From assembly GCA_017465225.1 (NCBI GenBank), contig JAFTWQ010000008.1, positions 1-64,000 on the forward strand: DNA of 64,000 nucleotides, given 5' to 3'. This DNA comes from Bacteroidales bacterium (lineage in GTDB: Bacteria > Bacteroidota > Bacteroidia > Bacteroidales > UBA932). The position numbers and the translations under genes are program-made. Of this stretch, positions 42,545-50,656 are shown piece by piece (the first letter of the stretch is position 1; each line of letters starts with the position of its first letter). The notes under the pieces are model-generated. The model was given only the letters and a program-made list of their open reading frames with translations. It did no database searches and had not been told where the DNA came from.

Positions 42545-43686
42545 CGATGAAAATGATATCAAAGATACTAGCAATTGCCCTCCTGGCAATGTCATGTACT
42601 GACCCGGAGCAGACCGAAACCCCGAGCGGAGGCACCGTGCAGGTCTCTCCTGCAGAGCTGACGGTTGATTTTGAGGAACAGGAAACATATGTGACCGTGA
42701 CAGCGGATTCGGACTGGGGATCTTCTGTTGCCGATCCTTCATGGTGTACCGTGTATCCTACCGGTGGAGTGAAAGGCGAGACCGAGGTGAAGGTTACTTT
42801 CAAGAAGAATATCCTGACAGAGGACCGTCATAATACGATAACCTTCAGGACTTCATCTTCGAAGACAGAACTCCCTGTCACTCAGCAGACAAGCTCTACC
42901 GGTGAGGCCATGTTCGTGCCGGAAGGCTATAAGCTCTTCTGGAGCGACGAGTTTGACGGCCCGTCTCTCAATACCGATAACTGGACCTGCGAGACAGGTG
43001 GCCATGGATGGGGCAATGCCGAGCTCCAGTATTATACCGACCGTCCGGAAAACGTGGACGTCCGTGACGGCAAGCTGGTGATTACAGCCAGGAAGGAGAA
43101 TTATCAGGGCTCAAAGGCTACATCTGCCCGTCTTATCACACTTGGAAAGGTGTATTTCAAGTATGGATATATTGTGGCTTCCATCAAGCTCCCTAAGACA
43201 GCGAACGGCCTCTGGCCGGCATTCTGGATGATGGGCAACGACTTCAAGTCGAAGGGCTGGCCGAACTGCGGCGAGACCGATATCCTCGAGATGGGACACT
43301 CGAACGGCTACAACAACCGTCAGGAGACTTTCCTCAACGGAGCATGCCACTGGGGAGCGCCAGGTCATCAGTATTATGCTCATGACATCAACAACAGCTA
43401 TTCTGTCCAGGACGGAAATTTCCATACATTCACATGCATATGGACAGAAGACAAGATCTCGATGTATATCGATCTTGAGACGTATCCGTCTGCAAAGCCA
43501 TATTTCGAAATGACTATCAAGGACTTCGGTGACAACGAGTTCCGCAAGGACAATTTCATTCTTCTCAACCTTGCCGTAGGAGGCAACTTCCCGGGTATCT
43601 GGGATATCAGTCAGATTACTGCCCTCAATGAGGGTCCCGCCGAAATGGAAATAGAATATGTACGTGTGTTTCAGAAAGTTAAATGA
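42541..43686 (+). CDS. GH16 endo-beta-glucanase lipoprotein with BACON domain
   Basis: The 381-residue lipoprotein (lipobox AMSC) has a BACON domain (about 30-118) and a GH16 domain (about 125-381) with GETDILEMGH: Glu245, Asp247, Glu250. It shares the GH16 fold with the gene upstream but differs clearly in the catalytic cleft and lacks the EF-hand/LRR insert, so the pair probably splits work on different linkages. Start and stop both overlap neighbours by 4 bp (ATGA). Confidence 0.93.
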   Translation: MTMKMISKILAIALLAMSCTDPEQTETPSGGTVQVSPAELTVDFEEQETYVTVTADSDWGSSVADPSWCTVYPTGGVKGETEVKVTFKKNILTEDRHNTITFRTSSSKTELPVTQQTSSTGEAMFVPEGYKLFWSDEFDGPSLNTDNWTCETGGHGWGNAELQYYTDRPENVDVRDGKLVITARKENYQGSKATSARLITLGKVYFKYGYIVASIKLPKTANGLWPAFWMMGNDFKSKGWPNCGETDILEMGHSNGYNNRQETFLNGACHWGAPGHQYYAHDINNSYSVQDGNFHTFTCIWTEDKISMYIDLETYPSAKPYFEMTIKDFGDNEFRKDNFILLNLAVGGNFPGIWDISQITALNEGPAEMEIEYVRVFQKVK

Positions 43687-45920
43687 TCTTTAAATTGTTG
43701 AGTATGAAGAGATTTGTAAAGAATATCCTCATTGGAGCGGCTCTTCTTCTTGCGGGCTGCTCGTCTGAGCCGCAGACAGGGACCGACAGGAAGGTTGAGG
43801 AACTTCTCGGTCAGATGACCCTGCGTGAGAAGGTCGGACAGATGAACCAGCTTTCAGGCGGTGCATGGCTTGCCGAAACCGCTGCAAAAGGTGAGGTGGG
43901 TTCCATCCTCAATTGTGTGGACCCTGCTGAAATCAATGCTGTCCAGCGTGCTGCAGTAGAGGAGAGCCGTCTCGGAATTCCGATTCTTGTAAGCCGAGAC
44001 GTCATTCATGGATTCAGGACCATCTTCCCGATCCCTATCGGTCAGGCTGCAACGTTCGACCCTGCAATCGTTGAGAAAGGTGCGCGCATTGCTGCAGTCG
44101 AGGCTACTGCCAGCGGAGTGAAATGGACATTCTCGCCGATGCTCGACATCGCACGTGATCCGCGTTGGGGCCGTGTGGCGGAGGGTGCAGGTGAAGATCC
44201 GTACCTCGATGTACAGATGGGTGTTGCTATGGTGAAGGGCTATCAGGGTGATGACTTGAACGATCCTACCTCAATGGCTGCATGTATCAAGCATTTTGTG
44301 GGTTATGGCGCAGCTGAAGGTGGACGCGACTACAACTCGACCATGATTTCTGAGCGTTCTCTCCGCAATACATATTTCCCTGCATTCAAGGCTACCGCAG
44401 AGGCCGGAGCCGCGACTCTCATGACATCCTTCAATGAGATCGACGGTATCCCTTCGACCGGAAACAGATGGCTCCTGAAGAACATCCTCCGCGACGAATG
44501 GGGATGGGACGGAATGGTCGTTACCGACTGGAATTCGGCAGGTGAGATGATCGCTCATGGATTCTCGCGTGACCTCAAGCATACGGCCGAACAGGCGATC
44601 AATGCCGGCGTGGACATGGACATGATGTCATATGGCTTCATACAGTATGTCGAGGAACTTGTGAAGGAGGGAAAGGTTTCGGAGAAGGAAATCGACCGCG
44701 CGGTACGCAATATCCTCAAACTCAAGTTCGATCTCGGACTTTTTGAAAACCCTTATGTGGATGAGACTGCGTCTGCGAAAGTTGATTATGCTCCGGAGCA
44801 TCTCGAGGCTGCAAAACAATGCGCATTAGAGTCCGCTATCCTTCTCAAGAACAGCAATGATGTGCTTCCTCTCGACAAGGCGAAGACCATCCTCGTGACA
44901 GGCCCGCTCGCTGACGCTCCATATGAGCAGATGGGTACATGGGCATTCGACGGCCAGCAGGAGCATACCGTGACTCCTCTCGAGGCTCTTCGCGAGGAAT
45001 ACAATGTAATCTGGGAACCGGGCCTGGCATACAGCCGCGACAGGAATACAAAGGATTTCGCGAAGGTCCGCAGCGCGGCTTCAAGGGCTGATGCGGCTGT
45101 GGTGATCGTGGGTGAAGAGGCTATCCTTTCAGGTGAGGCTCATTCTCTCTCGAACCTTGACCTTCAGGGAGCCCAGAGCGAACTTATCGCCGAGGTGGCA
45201 AAGGCTGGAAAGCCGGTTGTTGTCGTAGTGATGGCCGGACGTCCTCTTACCATCGAGCGTGACCTTGAGAACTGCGATGCAATGCTCTATTCATTCCATC
45301 CGGGAACAATGGGTGGACCTGCGATCGCTGACCTCATCAAGGGTAAGGCGGTTCCGTCAGGAAAGCTTCCTATGACCTTCCTCCGCGATGCCGGACAGGC
45401 TCCGTTCTATTACAACCACAACAATTCAGGCCGTCCATGCAATGGTACCGAGACTCTTCTGAACGATATTCCTATCGCTGCAGGACAGACATCACTCGGA
45501 TGTACATCATATTATCTTGATACGGGATACGGCCCTCTCTTCCCGTTCGGATACGGTCTTTCGTACACTACCTTCAAGTATGGAAATCCTGTGCTTGACA
45601 AGGCTGAATACGGAAGGAGTGATGTAATAACCGTAAGCTTCGAGCTCAAGAATACCGGTGATCGTGAGGGTACAGAAGTGGCACAGCTTTATGTCCAGGA
45701 CCTTGTCGGTTCGGTTGTCCGTCCTGTCAAGGAACTCAAGGGATTCCAGAGGGTTACATTGGCTCCGGGCGAGACCAGGACAGTCACATTCGATCTTCCG
45801 GTAGCTGAACTTGCTTTCTGGAACATAGATATGGAACATGTCGTTGAACCGGGTGATTTCAAGCTTTGGGTTGCAGGTGATTCTGCAAGTGGTGAACCTG
45901 TAGGATTTGCAGTTCTTTAA
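43683..45920 (+). CDS. GH3 beta-glucosidase lipoprotein
   Basis: The 745-residue enzyme has a lipoprotein signal (lipobox LAGC), a GH3 N-terminal barrel with the nucleophile in MVVTDWNSAGEM (Asp282), the KHFVGYGAAEGGRDYN substrate segment, a C-terminal alpha/beta domain with GEEAILSGEAHS, and a fibronectin-like end domain. It releases glucose from beta-gluco-oligosaccharides made by the GH16 enzymes. ATG 43683 overlaps the upstream stop; ATG 43704 (MKRFVKN) gives a more standard signal peptide. Confidence 0.92.
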   Translation: MIFKLLSMKRFVKNILIGAALLLAGCSSEPQTGTDRKVEELLGQMTLREKVGQMNQLSGGAWLAETAAKGEVGSILNCVDPAEINAVQRAAVEESRLGIPILVSRDVIHGFRTIFPIPIGQAATFDPAIVEKGARIAAVEATASGVKWTFSPMLDIARDPRWGRVAEGAGEDPYLDVQMGVAMVKGYQGDDLNDPTSMAACIKHFVGYGAAEGGRDYNSTMISERSLRNTYFPAFKATAEAGAATLMTSFNEIDGIPSTGNRWLLKNILRDEWGWDGMVVTDWNSAGEMIAHGFSRDLKHTAEQAINAGVDMDMMSYGFIQYVEELVKEGKVSEKEIDRAVRNILKLKFDLGLFENPYVDETASAKVDYAPEHLEAAKQCALESAILLKNSNDVLPLDKAKTILVTGPLADAPYEQMGTWAFDGQQEHTVTPLEALREEYNVIWEPGLAYSRDRNTKDFAKVRSAASRADAAVVIVGEEAILSGEAHSLSNLDLQGAQSELIAEVAKAGKPVVVVVMAGRPLTIERDLENCDAMLYSFHPGTMGGPAIADLIKGKAVPSGKLPMTFLRDAGQAPFYYNHNNSGRPCNGTETLLNDIPIAAGQTSLGCTSYYLDTGYGPLFPFGYGLSYTTFKYGNPVLDKAEYGRSDVITVSFELKNTGDREGTEVAQLYVQDLVGSVVRPVKELKGFQRVTLAPGETRTVTFDLPVAELAFWNIDMEHVVEPGDFKLWVAGDSASGEPVGFAVL

Positions 45921-45925
45921 AGATT

Positions 45926-47554
45926 ATGTACAGACTGCGTTCTTTTCTGGCTTCGGCTTTTCTTACCTCCATAATCTGCCTGGCAGGATGTGGGGAGAAG
46001 GAAACTGTGTCTGAAAAGGAGCAGCCTAGAGGATATAGGGAACTTCTGCAGGCATATGATGCCGGAATGGTATATAAGTCAGCCGAGCATAAGCCGGCCT
46101 GCTGTGTCATAACCTTTTCAGACAATTCGAAGCTTACGATCTTTGACAGCGCTATTCTTATCCATGACTGTACCGCTTCAGCGCCGAAGGAAGTGACGGT
46201 TTCAGGAGACTGGTGGCAGGTCGGAGAAAGGATATTAAGTATCAGGGCCGATTCTTCTGTTTCAGACGAGGATGCATTCCCGGTGTATTGTTATTATGAC
46301 AGGAAGACGCTTCATATGTATCTGAGCAACCGTCAGCATCTTGTCTTCCCTAGTGTTGTCAGTGATGATGACCTGGCTGAAGAGGAAGAGCTGGCCCGCA
46401 GGCAGAACATTCCTGTCGTGCGTATTGAGACTGCCGGTGGAGCCGGGATTTATGACAAGACCAATTACGTCAGAGGTACAATCACAATCTCCGATCCGGG
46501 AAAACTTTATAGTGATGTTGAGGAGCTCTCCGCTCCGATGGGCATTAGGGGTCGAGGCAATTCCACATGGGGATGGCCGAAAAAGCCTTGGAAAGTCAAA
46601 CTCGATGAGAAGGCAGAGATACTCGGCATGCCGGCAGATAAGGAATGGGCATTGCTGGCGAATTATGCAGACAGGACGCTCCTTCGCAACGTCGTCGCTA
46701 TGAAGCTTTCTGAAATATGCGGTTTCAGCTGGACTCCGAAGATGCATAGCGTGGAGGTCTATCTTAATAATGAATATCAAGGAGTCTACACTTTATGCGA
46801 GCATAAGAAGGTTTCGTCATCCCGAGTCGCAATTGATAAGAAAACCGATTTCTATTTCGAGATAGAGGAGAATCAGGACGAGACTACGGTATGGAAGACA
46901 AGCATGGGCGTTCCGATGATGTTCTCTGAACCAGAAGTGCCTACACCGGAGCAGTTCGATTATGTAAGACAGCTCTTCAATGACTTCGAGAAGGCATTGT
47001 ACAGCGATGATGTCGCTGCATATGAGGACTATGTCGATGTAGATTCCTTTATTAATTATTATATCGTGCAGGAATTGACCAAGAATGTGGACGGAAACTT
47101 CCGTAAAAGCACTTTCCTGACCAAGGAACAGGGCAAGAAACTTGAGATGTATCATCTTTGGGACTTTGACCTGACCCTCGGAAACTGCGGATATTTCGAC
47201 TGGAGAGTGGGGAACGGCCCGCAGAATTTCTTCATCAAGGATTTTGCTTCCAACTGCACCCCGGGTGACAACTGGATCAATCTGATGATGAGGGATCCTG
47301 CCTTCCTGATCAAGCTGAAGTCCCGTTGGGATGCTCTTATGCCAGAGTTCGAGAAGATTCCGGATTTCATAAAGGAACAGGCTCTTTATCTCGATCAGGC
47401 ACAGAAAAGGAATTTCCAGCGTTGGAACATCCGTGAGTCTGTGGACTGGGTGATGTTCCCGTCTCTCGGTTCATATGAGAAGGAAGTGGATTATCTGATA
47501 GACTTTTATACCGACAGGCTTTATTGGCTTGACGGTGCTATAAATGATCTGTAA
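45926..47554 (+). CDS. CotH kinase-family lipoprotein
   Basis: The 542-residue lipoprotein (lipobox LAGC) carries the CotH signatures: IRGRGNSTWGWPKKPWKVKL, WALLANYADRTLLRN, NNEYQGVYTLCEH and YHLWDFDLTLGN. CotH in Bacillus is an atypical protein kinase; related domains are widespread in secreted proteins of other bacteria, where the role is unknown. A beta-rich N-terminal part (about 30-170) precedes the CotH core. It lies 5 bp after the GH3 gene within the glycan locus. Whether it phosphorylates a surface protein or glycan is open. Confidence 0.88.
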   Translation: MYRLRSFLASAFLTSIICLAGCGEKETVSEKEQPRGYRELLQAYDAGMVYKSAEHKPACCVITFSDNSKLTIFDSAILIHDCTASAPKEVTVSGDWWQVGERILSIRADSSVSDEDAFPVYCYYDRKTLHMYLSNRQHLVFPSVVSDDDLAEEEELARRQNIPVVRIETAGGAGIYDKTNYVRGTITISDPGKLYSDVEELSAPMGIRGRGNSTWGWPKKPWKVKLDEKAEILGMPADKEWALLANYADRTLLRNVVAMKLSEICGFSWTPKMHSVEVYLNNEYQGVYTLCEHKKVSSSRVAIDKKTDFYFEIEENQDETTVWKTSMGVPMMFSEPEVPTPEQFDYVRQLFNDFEKALYSDDVAAYEDYVDVDSFINYYIVQELTKNVDGNFRKSTFLTKEQGKKLEMYHLWDFDLTLGNCGYFDWRVGNGPQNFFIKDFASNCTPGDNWINLMMRDPAFLIKLKSRWDALMPEFEKIPDFIKEQALYLDQAQKRNFQRWNIRESVDWVMFPSLGSYEKEVDYLIDFYTDRLYWLDGAINDL

Positions 47555-47590
47555 TGATACGTGGTTAGTTATGACAATTGGTTAGAAACA

Positions 47591-47630
47591 GATTGGCCTT
47601 GCCTGTGAAGGTAGGGCCAATCTTATAATG
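47591..47630 (+). terminator. Probable terminator after the CotH gene
   Basis: GATTGGCCTTGCCT pairs with AGGTAGGGCCAATC around GTGA (47591-47622, 14 pairs including wobbles), followed by a short T/A-rich stretch. The weak T run makes partial termination before the GH5 gene more likely than a full stop. Confidence 0.6.
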
Positions 47631-47655
47631 GACAATAACATTAAACTATAACATC

Positions 47656-48897
47656 ATGAAAATAAGAAACATCATTATCGGTATCCTGGCTTCCGTGGCT
47701 TTGTCAGGATGCGTCCCTCATGCAGATGTGACTCCGGAAGACTTTATCCGTATCGACGGGACTGACCTTGTGGCTCCTGACGGATCCAGGTTCTTCATCA
47801 AGGGCACGAATCTCGGCAACTGGCTCAATCCGGAAGGCTATATGTTCGGATTCAGCAAGACCAATTCCGCCGGCATGATCGACCAGATGTTCCGCGAGCT
47901 TGTCGGTCCTGACTTTACGGATGAGTTCTGGAAACTCTTCAAGGACAATTACATCACTCGTGAGGACATTGAATTCATCGCATCTACCGGATCCAATACC
48001 ATCCGTGTTCCTTTCCATTACAAGCTCTTCACCGATGAAGATTACATGGGACTGAAGTCACGGCAGGATGGTTTCAAGAGGCTTGACGATGTCATCGGGT
48101 GGTGCCGTGAATTCGGATTGTACGTGATTCTTGACATGCATGATGCCCCTGGCGGTCAGACCGGAGACAATATCGACGACAGCTATGGCTATCCATGGCT
48201 TCTCGAAAGCGAGGCCTCGCAGCAGCTTTTCTGCGATATATGGAGAGAGATTGCCGACTATTATAAGAATGAACCTGTCATCCTCGGATATGACCTTATA
48301 AACGAGCCGATCGCGCCGTATTTTGACAATATGGACGAACTCAACGAGAAACTCGAACCGCTTCATAAAAGGGTGGTCGCCGCTATCCGTGAGGTCGACA
48401 CCAATCATATTATCCTTCTCGGTGCTCCGCAATGGAACGGCAATTTCAAGCCGTTCAAGGATTGGACATATGATGATAAGCTCATGTGGACATGCCACCG
48501 CTATGGCGGCGATCCTATACGTCCGGCAATCATGAATTTCATCGAATTCAGGGACAGCACCGGACTTCCTATGTACATGGGAGAGATCGGCCATAATACG
48601 GATGAATGGCAGGAGACATTCTGCAGGACCATGATCGAGGCCAATATCGGCTATACTTTCTGGCCATACAAGAAGATCCGGAATTCATGTTTCAGCGGCA
48701 TCACACCTCCGGAAAACTGGGACAAGGTGGTCGGATTCTCCGAGGCCCCGCGCTCTACATTCTCCGAAATACGTGCAGCACGTCCAGACCAGGAAATTGC
48801 CCGTAAGGCCATGCTTGATTTCATCGAAGCATCCCGTTTCGAGAACTGTACGCCGCAGGATTCCTACATAAAATCCCTTCTTCTGACTGAAAAATAG
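47656..48897 (+). CDS. GH5 family glycosidase lipoprotein
   Basis: The 413-residue lipoprotein (lipobox LSGC) is a clan GH-A enzyme of family 5: KGTNLGNWLNPEG near the start, RVPFHYKLF, acid/base LINEPI (Glu217) and nucleophile MGEIGHN (Glu310). The NLGNWLNPEG opening resembles exo-beta-1,3-glucanase-like GH5 enzymes, which fits a beta-glucan locus, but the subfamily is not certain. It is the last gene of the locus. Confidence 0.88.
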   Translation: MKIRNIIIGILASVALSGCVPHADVTPEDFIRIDGTDLVAPDGSRFFIKGTNLGNWLNPEGYMFGFSKTNSAGMIDQMFRELVGPDFTDEFWKLFKDNYITREDIEFIASTGSNTIRVPFHYKLFTDEDYMGLKSRQDGFKRLDDVIGWCREFGLYVILDMHDAPGGQTGDNIDDSYGYPWLLESEASQQLFCDIWREIADYYKNEPVILGYDLINEPIAPYFDNMDELNEKLEPLHKRVVAAIREVDTNHIILLGAPQWNGNFKPFKDWTYDDKLMWTCHRYGGDPIRPAIMNFIEFRDSTGLPMYMGEIGHNTDEWQETFCRTMIEANIGYTFWPYKKIRNSCFSGITPPENWDKVVGFSEAPRSTFSEIRAARPDQEIARKAMLDFIEASRFENCTPQDSYIKSLLLTEK

Positions 48898-48928
48898 TTG
48901 GTTTATAAAATAAACTTGTTTATATTTG
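48898..48928 (+). promoter_or_regulatory. Promoter for the 49017-49881 gene pair
   Basis: TTG (48898-48900, next to the GH5 stop) and TATATTTG (48921-48928) are 20 bp apart, matching the Bacteroidota consensus. The leader of about 80 nt contains a possible small stem (CTTCC/GGAAG). Confidence 0.7.
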
Positions 48929-49016
48929 CATTGTCATCGCGGGACAATGCTTCGGATCTTCCCGTCCGGAAGGGGAGTGATGAAGCCGGAAATGTTTAAT
49001 TTTTAATGAGTTGAAA

Positions 49017-49595
49017 ATGGAAACTAAAGAAATGACGCCTGAAAAGAGTCTTCAGGTCATCAGTGATGCGATTGCAAAAAGCAGAAGAGATTTTGAAAAG
49101 GATGCCGGAGCACCTATGGTTTTATGGGGAGTTATTGTCCTTGTATTCTCTATCGTTATCTGGTTGCTGCTCAGGGCTACCGGAAACCTTATGTGGAATT
49201 TCCTGTGGTTCGGAATCCCTGTCGTAGGCTGGCCTTTGTCGCATTTCTGTCTCAAGGACAAATGCGTGAAGGGCGCAAAGAATTTTGTCAATGAAACCAT
49301 AGGCCAGATATGGATTTCTTATGGTATCTTTGCAGTCGTGATTGCCCTGGCATTGATATTTATAGCTCCGGAGCATATCGGAGCCATTACCATGGCTTTG
49401 CTCGGATATGGTACAGCCATGACCGGAATGGTGCTCAAGAACGGCTGTATCATGGCTGGAGGATTCATTACAGGTATAGGTGGCGTTGCCGCTTTCCTGC
49501 TTTTGAAGACAGCTGATGCGACTGCGATTTTTGCTGTGGCTTCAATCGTGTCGCTCATTCTGCCGGGCATAATGATGAACCGTAAGAAGCATTAG
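49017..49595 (+). CDS. Multi-pass membrane protein paired with an HTH regulator
   Basis: The 192-residue product has about five membrane helices (about 38-175) after a short charged N-terminus. No enzymatic motif is seen and I cannot name a characterised family. It ends 4 bp before a small winged-helix regulator gene, an arrangement in which the regulator often controls the membrane protein's own operon. ATG 49017 is used; the frame opens 6 bp earlier with TTG. Confidence 0.75.
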   Translation: METKEMTPEKSLQVISDAIAKSRRDFEKDAGAPMVLWGVIVLVFSIVIWLLLRATGNLMWNFLWFGIPVVGWPLSHFCLKDKCVKGAKNFVNETIGQIWISYGIFAVVIALALIFIAPEHIGAITMALLGYGTAMTGMVLKNGCIMAGGFITGIGGVAAFLLLKTADATAIFAVASIVSLILPGIMMNRKKH

Positions 49596-49599
49596 AGAT

Positions 49600-49881
49600 A
49601 TGTTCAAGAAACTGGACCCGTTACTTCATTCCGAGCTGCGCCTGGCAGTAATGTCATTGCTTGTGGAGCTTGAGGAGGCGGATTTCGTCTACCTCAGGGA
49701 GAACACGCAGGCTACAGCCGGCAATCTGAGCGTCCAGCTGGACAAGCTCTCGGCAGCTGGTTACATCCTTGTAGAGAAGACTTTCGAGGGCAAGAAGCCC
49801 CGTACTCTCTGCCGCATCACTCCCGTCGGTCTCCAGGCCTTCGAGAGTTATGTCGATGCACTCAAATCTTATCTGAAATAG
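49600..49881 (+). CDS. Small winged-helix transcriptional regulator
   Basis: The 93-residue protein is a compact winged-helix DNA-binding domain of the MarR/ArsR-like HTH_34 type, with LSVQLDKLSAAGYILVEK as recognition helix and start of the wing, and GKKPRTLCRITPVGLQAF as the wing. It has no separate sensor domain. It is co-transcribed with the upstream membrane protein. Confidence 0.88.
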   Translation: MFKKLDPLLHSELRLAVMSLLVELEEADFVYLRENTQATAGNLSVQLDKLSAAGYILVEKTFEGKKPRTLCRITPVGLQAFESYVDALKSYLK

Positions 49882-49889
49882 AATTTCAC

Positions 49890-49933
49890 GTCCTAAGGGA
49901 CTGCAGATCGTCTCACCTGCAGTCCCTTAGGAC
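49890..49933. repeat. Perfect 17-bp inverted repeat
   Basis: GTCCTAAGGGACTGCAG and its exact complement flank a 10-nt loop, 8 bp after the regulator stop. No T run follows on either strand, so a simple intrinsic terminator is not obvious. Confidence 0.85.
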
Positions 49934-49969
49934 CTGGCGTGTTTGGTAATCTGTTGATTTATAATATTT

Positions 49970-50013
49970 TAGCTGGCTATTGGTGGGCGATTTCTCCCAT
50001 CAATAGCCAGCTA
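49970..50013. repeat. 18-bp inverted repeat between convergent genes
   Basis: TAGCTGGCTATTGGTGGG pairs with CCCATCAATAGCCAGCTA (one wobble) around an 8-nt loop. With 49890-49933 it fills the gap between convergent genes and may act as a bidirectional terminator or RNA-stabilising end. Confidence 0.85.
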
Positions 50014-50038
50014 AATTCTTGAACGTCAGTAAGATACG

Positions 50039-50656
50039 TTACACGATACAATTCAGTGAGAATCCGATGAAGTTGTCAATTACGGTCTCGCAGAGAGGTT
50101 CGATAGTCTCGCGCGGATTTGTTGTGGCGAGACCTATGACATGTGCACCTGAAGCGCGTCCTGCGTTGATTCCATGAAGGGAATCTTCGAATACATATGT
50201 GTCTTCAGGGGTGCCTCCGAGGATTTCCATGCCTTTGAGGAAACATTCCGGATCCGGCTTTGATCTAGAGAAATGTTCGCTTGTAAGGACAGCATCCGCA
50301 AGCTCCCAAAGCTCCGGATGGGTCTTCCGTACATTCTTCATCTTCGGTTCATTGGAACTCGTCACGATGGCCATCGGCACTCCTGCCTCCTTCAGTCCGG
50401 TCATGAACTCATGCACTCCCGGGATGTATTCGTAGCTCATGTTCCTCTCGAACTCGTCGAGCTGCTCCACGATCTCGGCCTGCTCCTTCAGCATGCCGTC
50501 ATAATACTTCCCGAAGATCTGGAAAAGGGTCTGGCCCTTTATCGTCTTGCCGAAATCCTCGAGCCCGAGATAATCCTTGCCCATCCTGTTCCAGAACAGG
50601 CTGTATTGGAATTCGGTGTCTGTTATAACACCGTCAAGGTCAAATAATGCTATCAT
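50039..50656 (-). CDS. HAD-family phosphatase (beta-phosphoglucomutase-like)
   Basis: The 205-residue protein has the HAD motifs: FDLDGVITDTE (nucleophile Asp and acid/base Asp), VTSSNEPK (motif II Thr/Ser), a lysine in SRSKPDPECF and the acidic motif VFEDSLHG. Cap placement is that of the beta-phosphoglucomutase/phosphatase subfamily. It dephosphorylates or isomerises a small sugar phosphate in the cytosol; the substrate is unclear. It overlaps the S41 peptidase stop by 4 bp. Confidence 0.9.
   Translation of the reverse strand: MIALFDLDGVITDTEFQYSLFWNRMGKDYLGLEDFGKTIKGQTLFQIFGKYYDGMLKEQAEIVEQLDEFERNMSYEYIPGVHEFMTGLKEAGVPMAIVTSSNEPKMKNVRKTHPELWELADAVLTSEHFSRSKPDPECFLKGMEILGGTPEDTYVFEDSLHGINAGRASGAHVIGLATTNPRETIEPLCETVIDNFIGFSLNCIV

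Noticed and set aside
41858-42742. 294-residue minus-strand frame opposite the GH16 genes
   Set aside because: It is antisense to both GH16 catalytic domains, with Cys/His/Arg-rich shadow composition.
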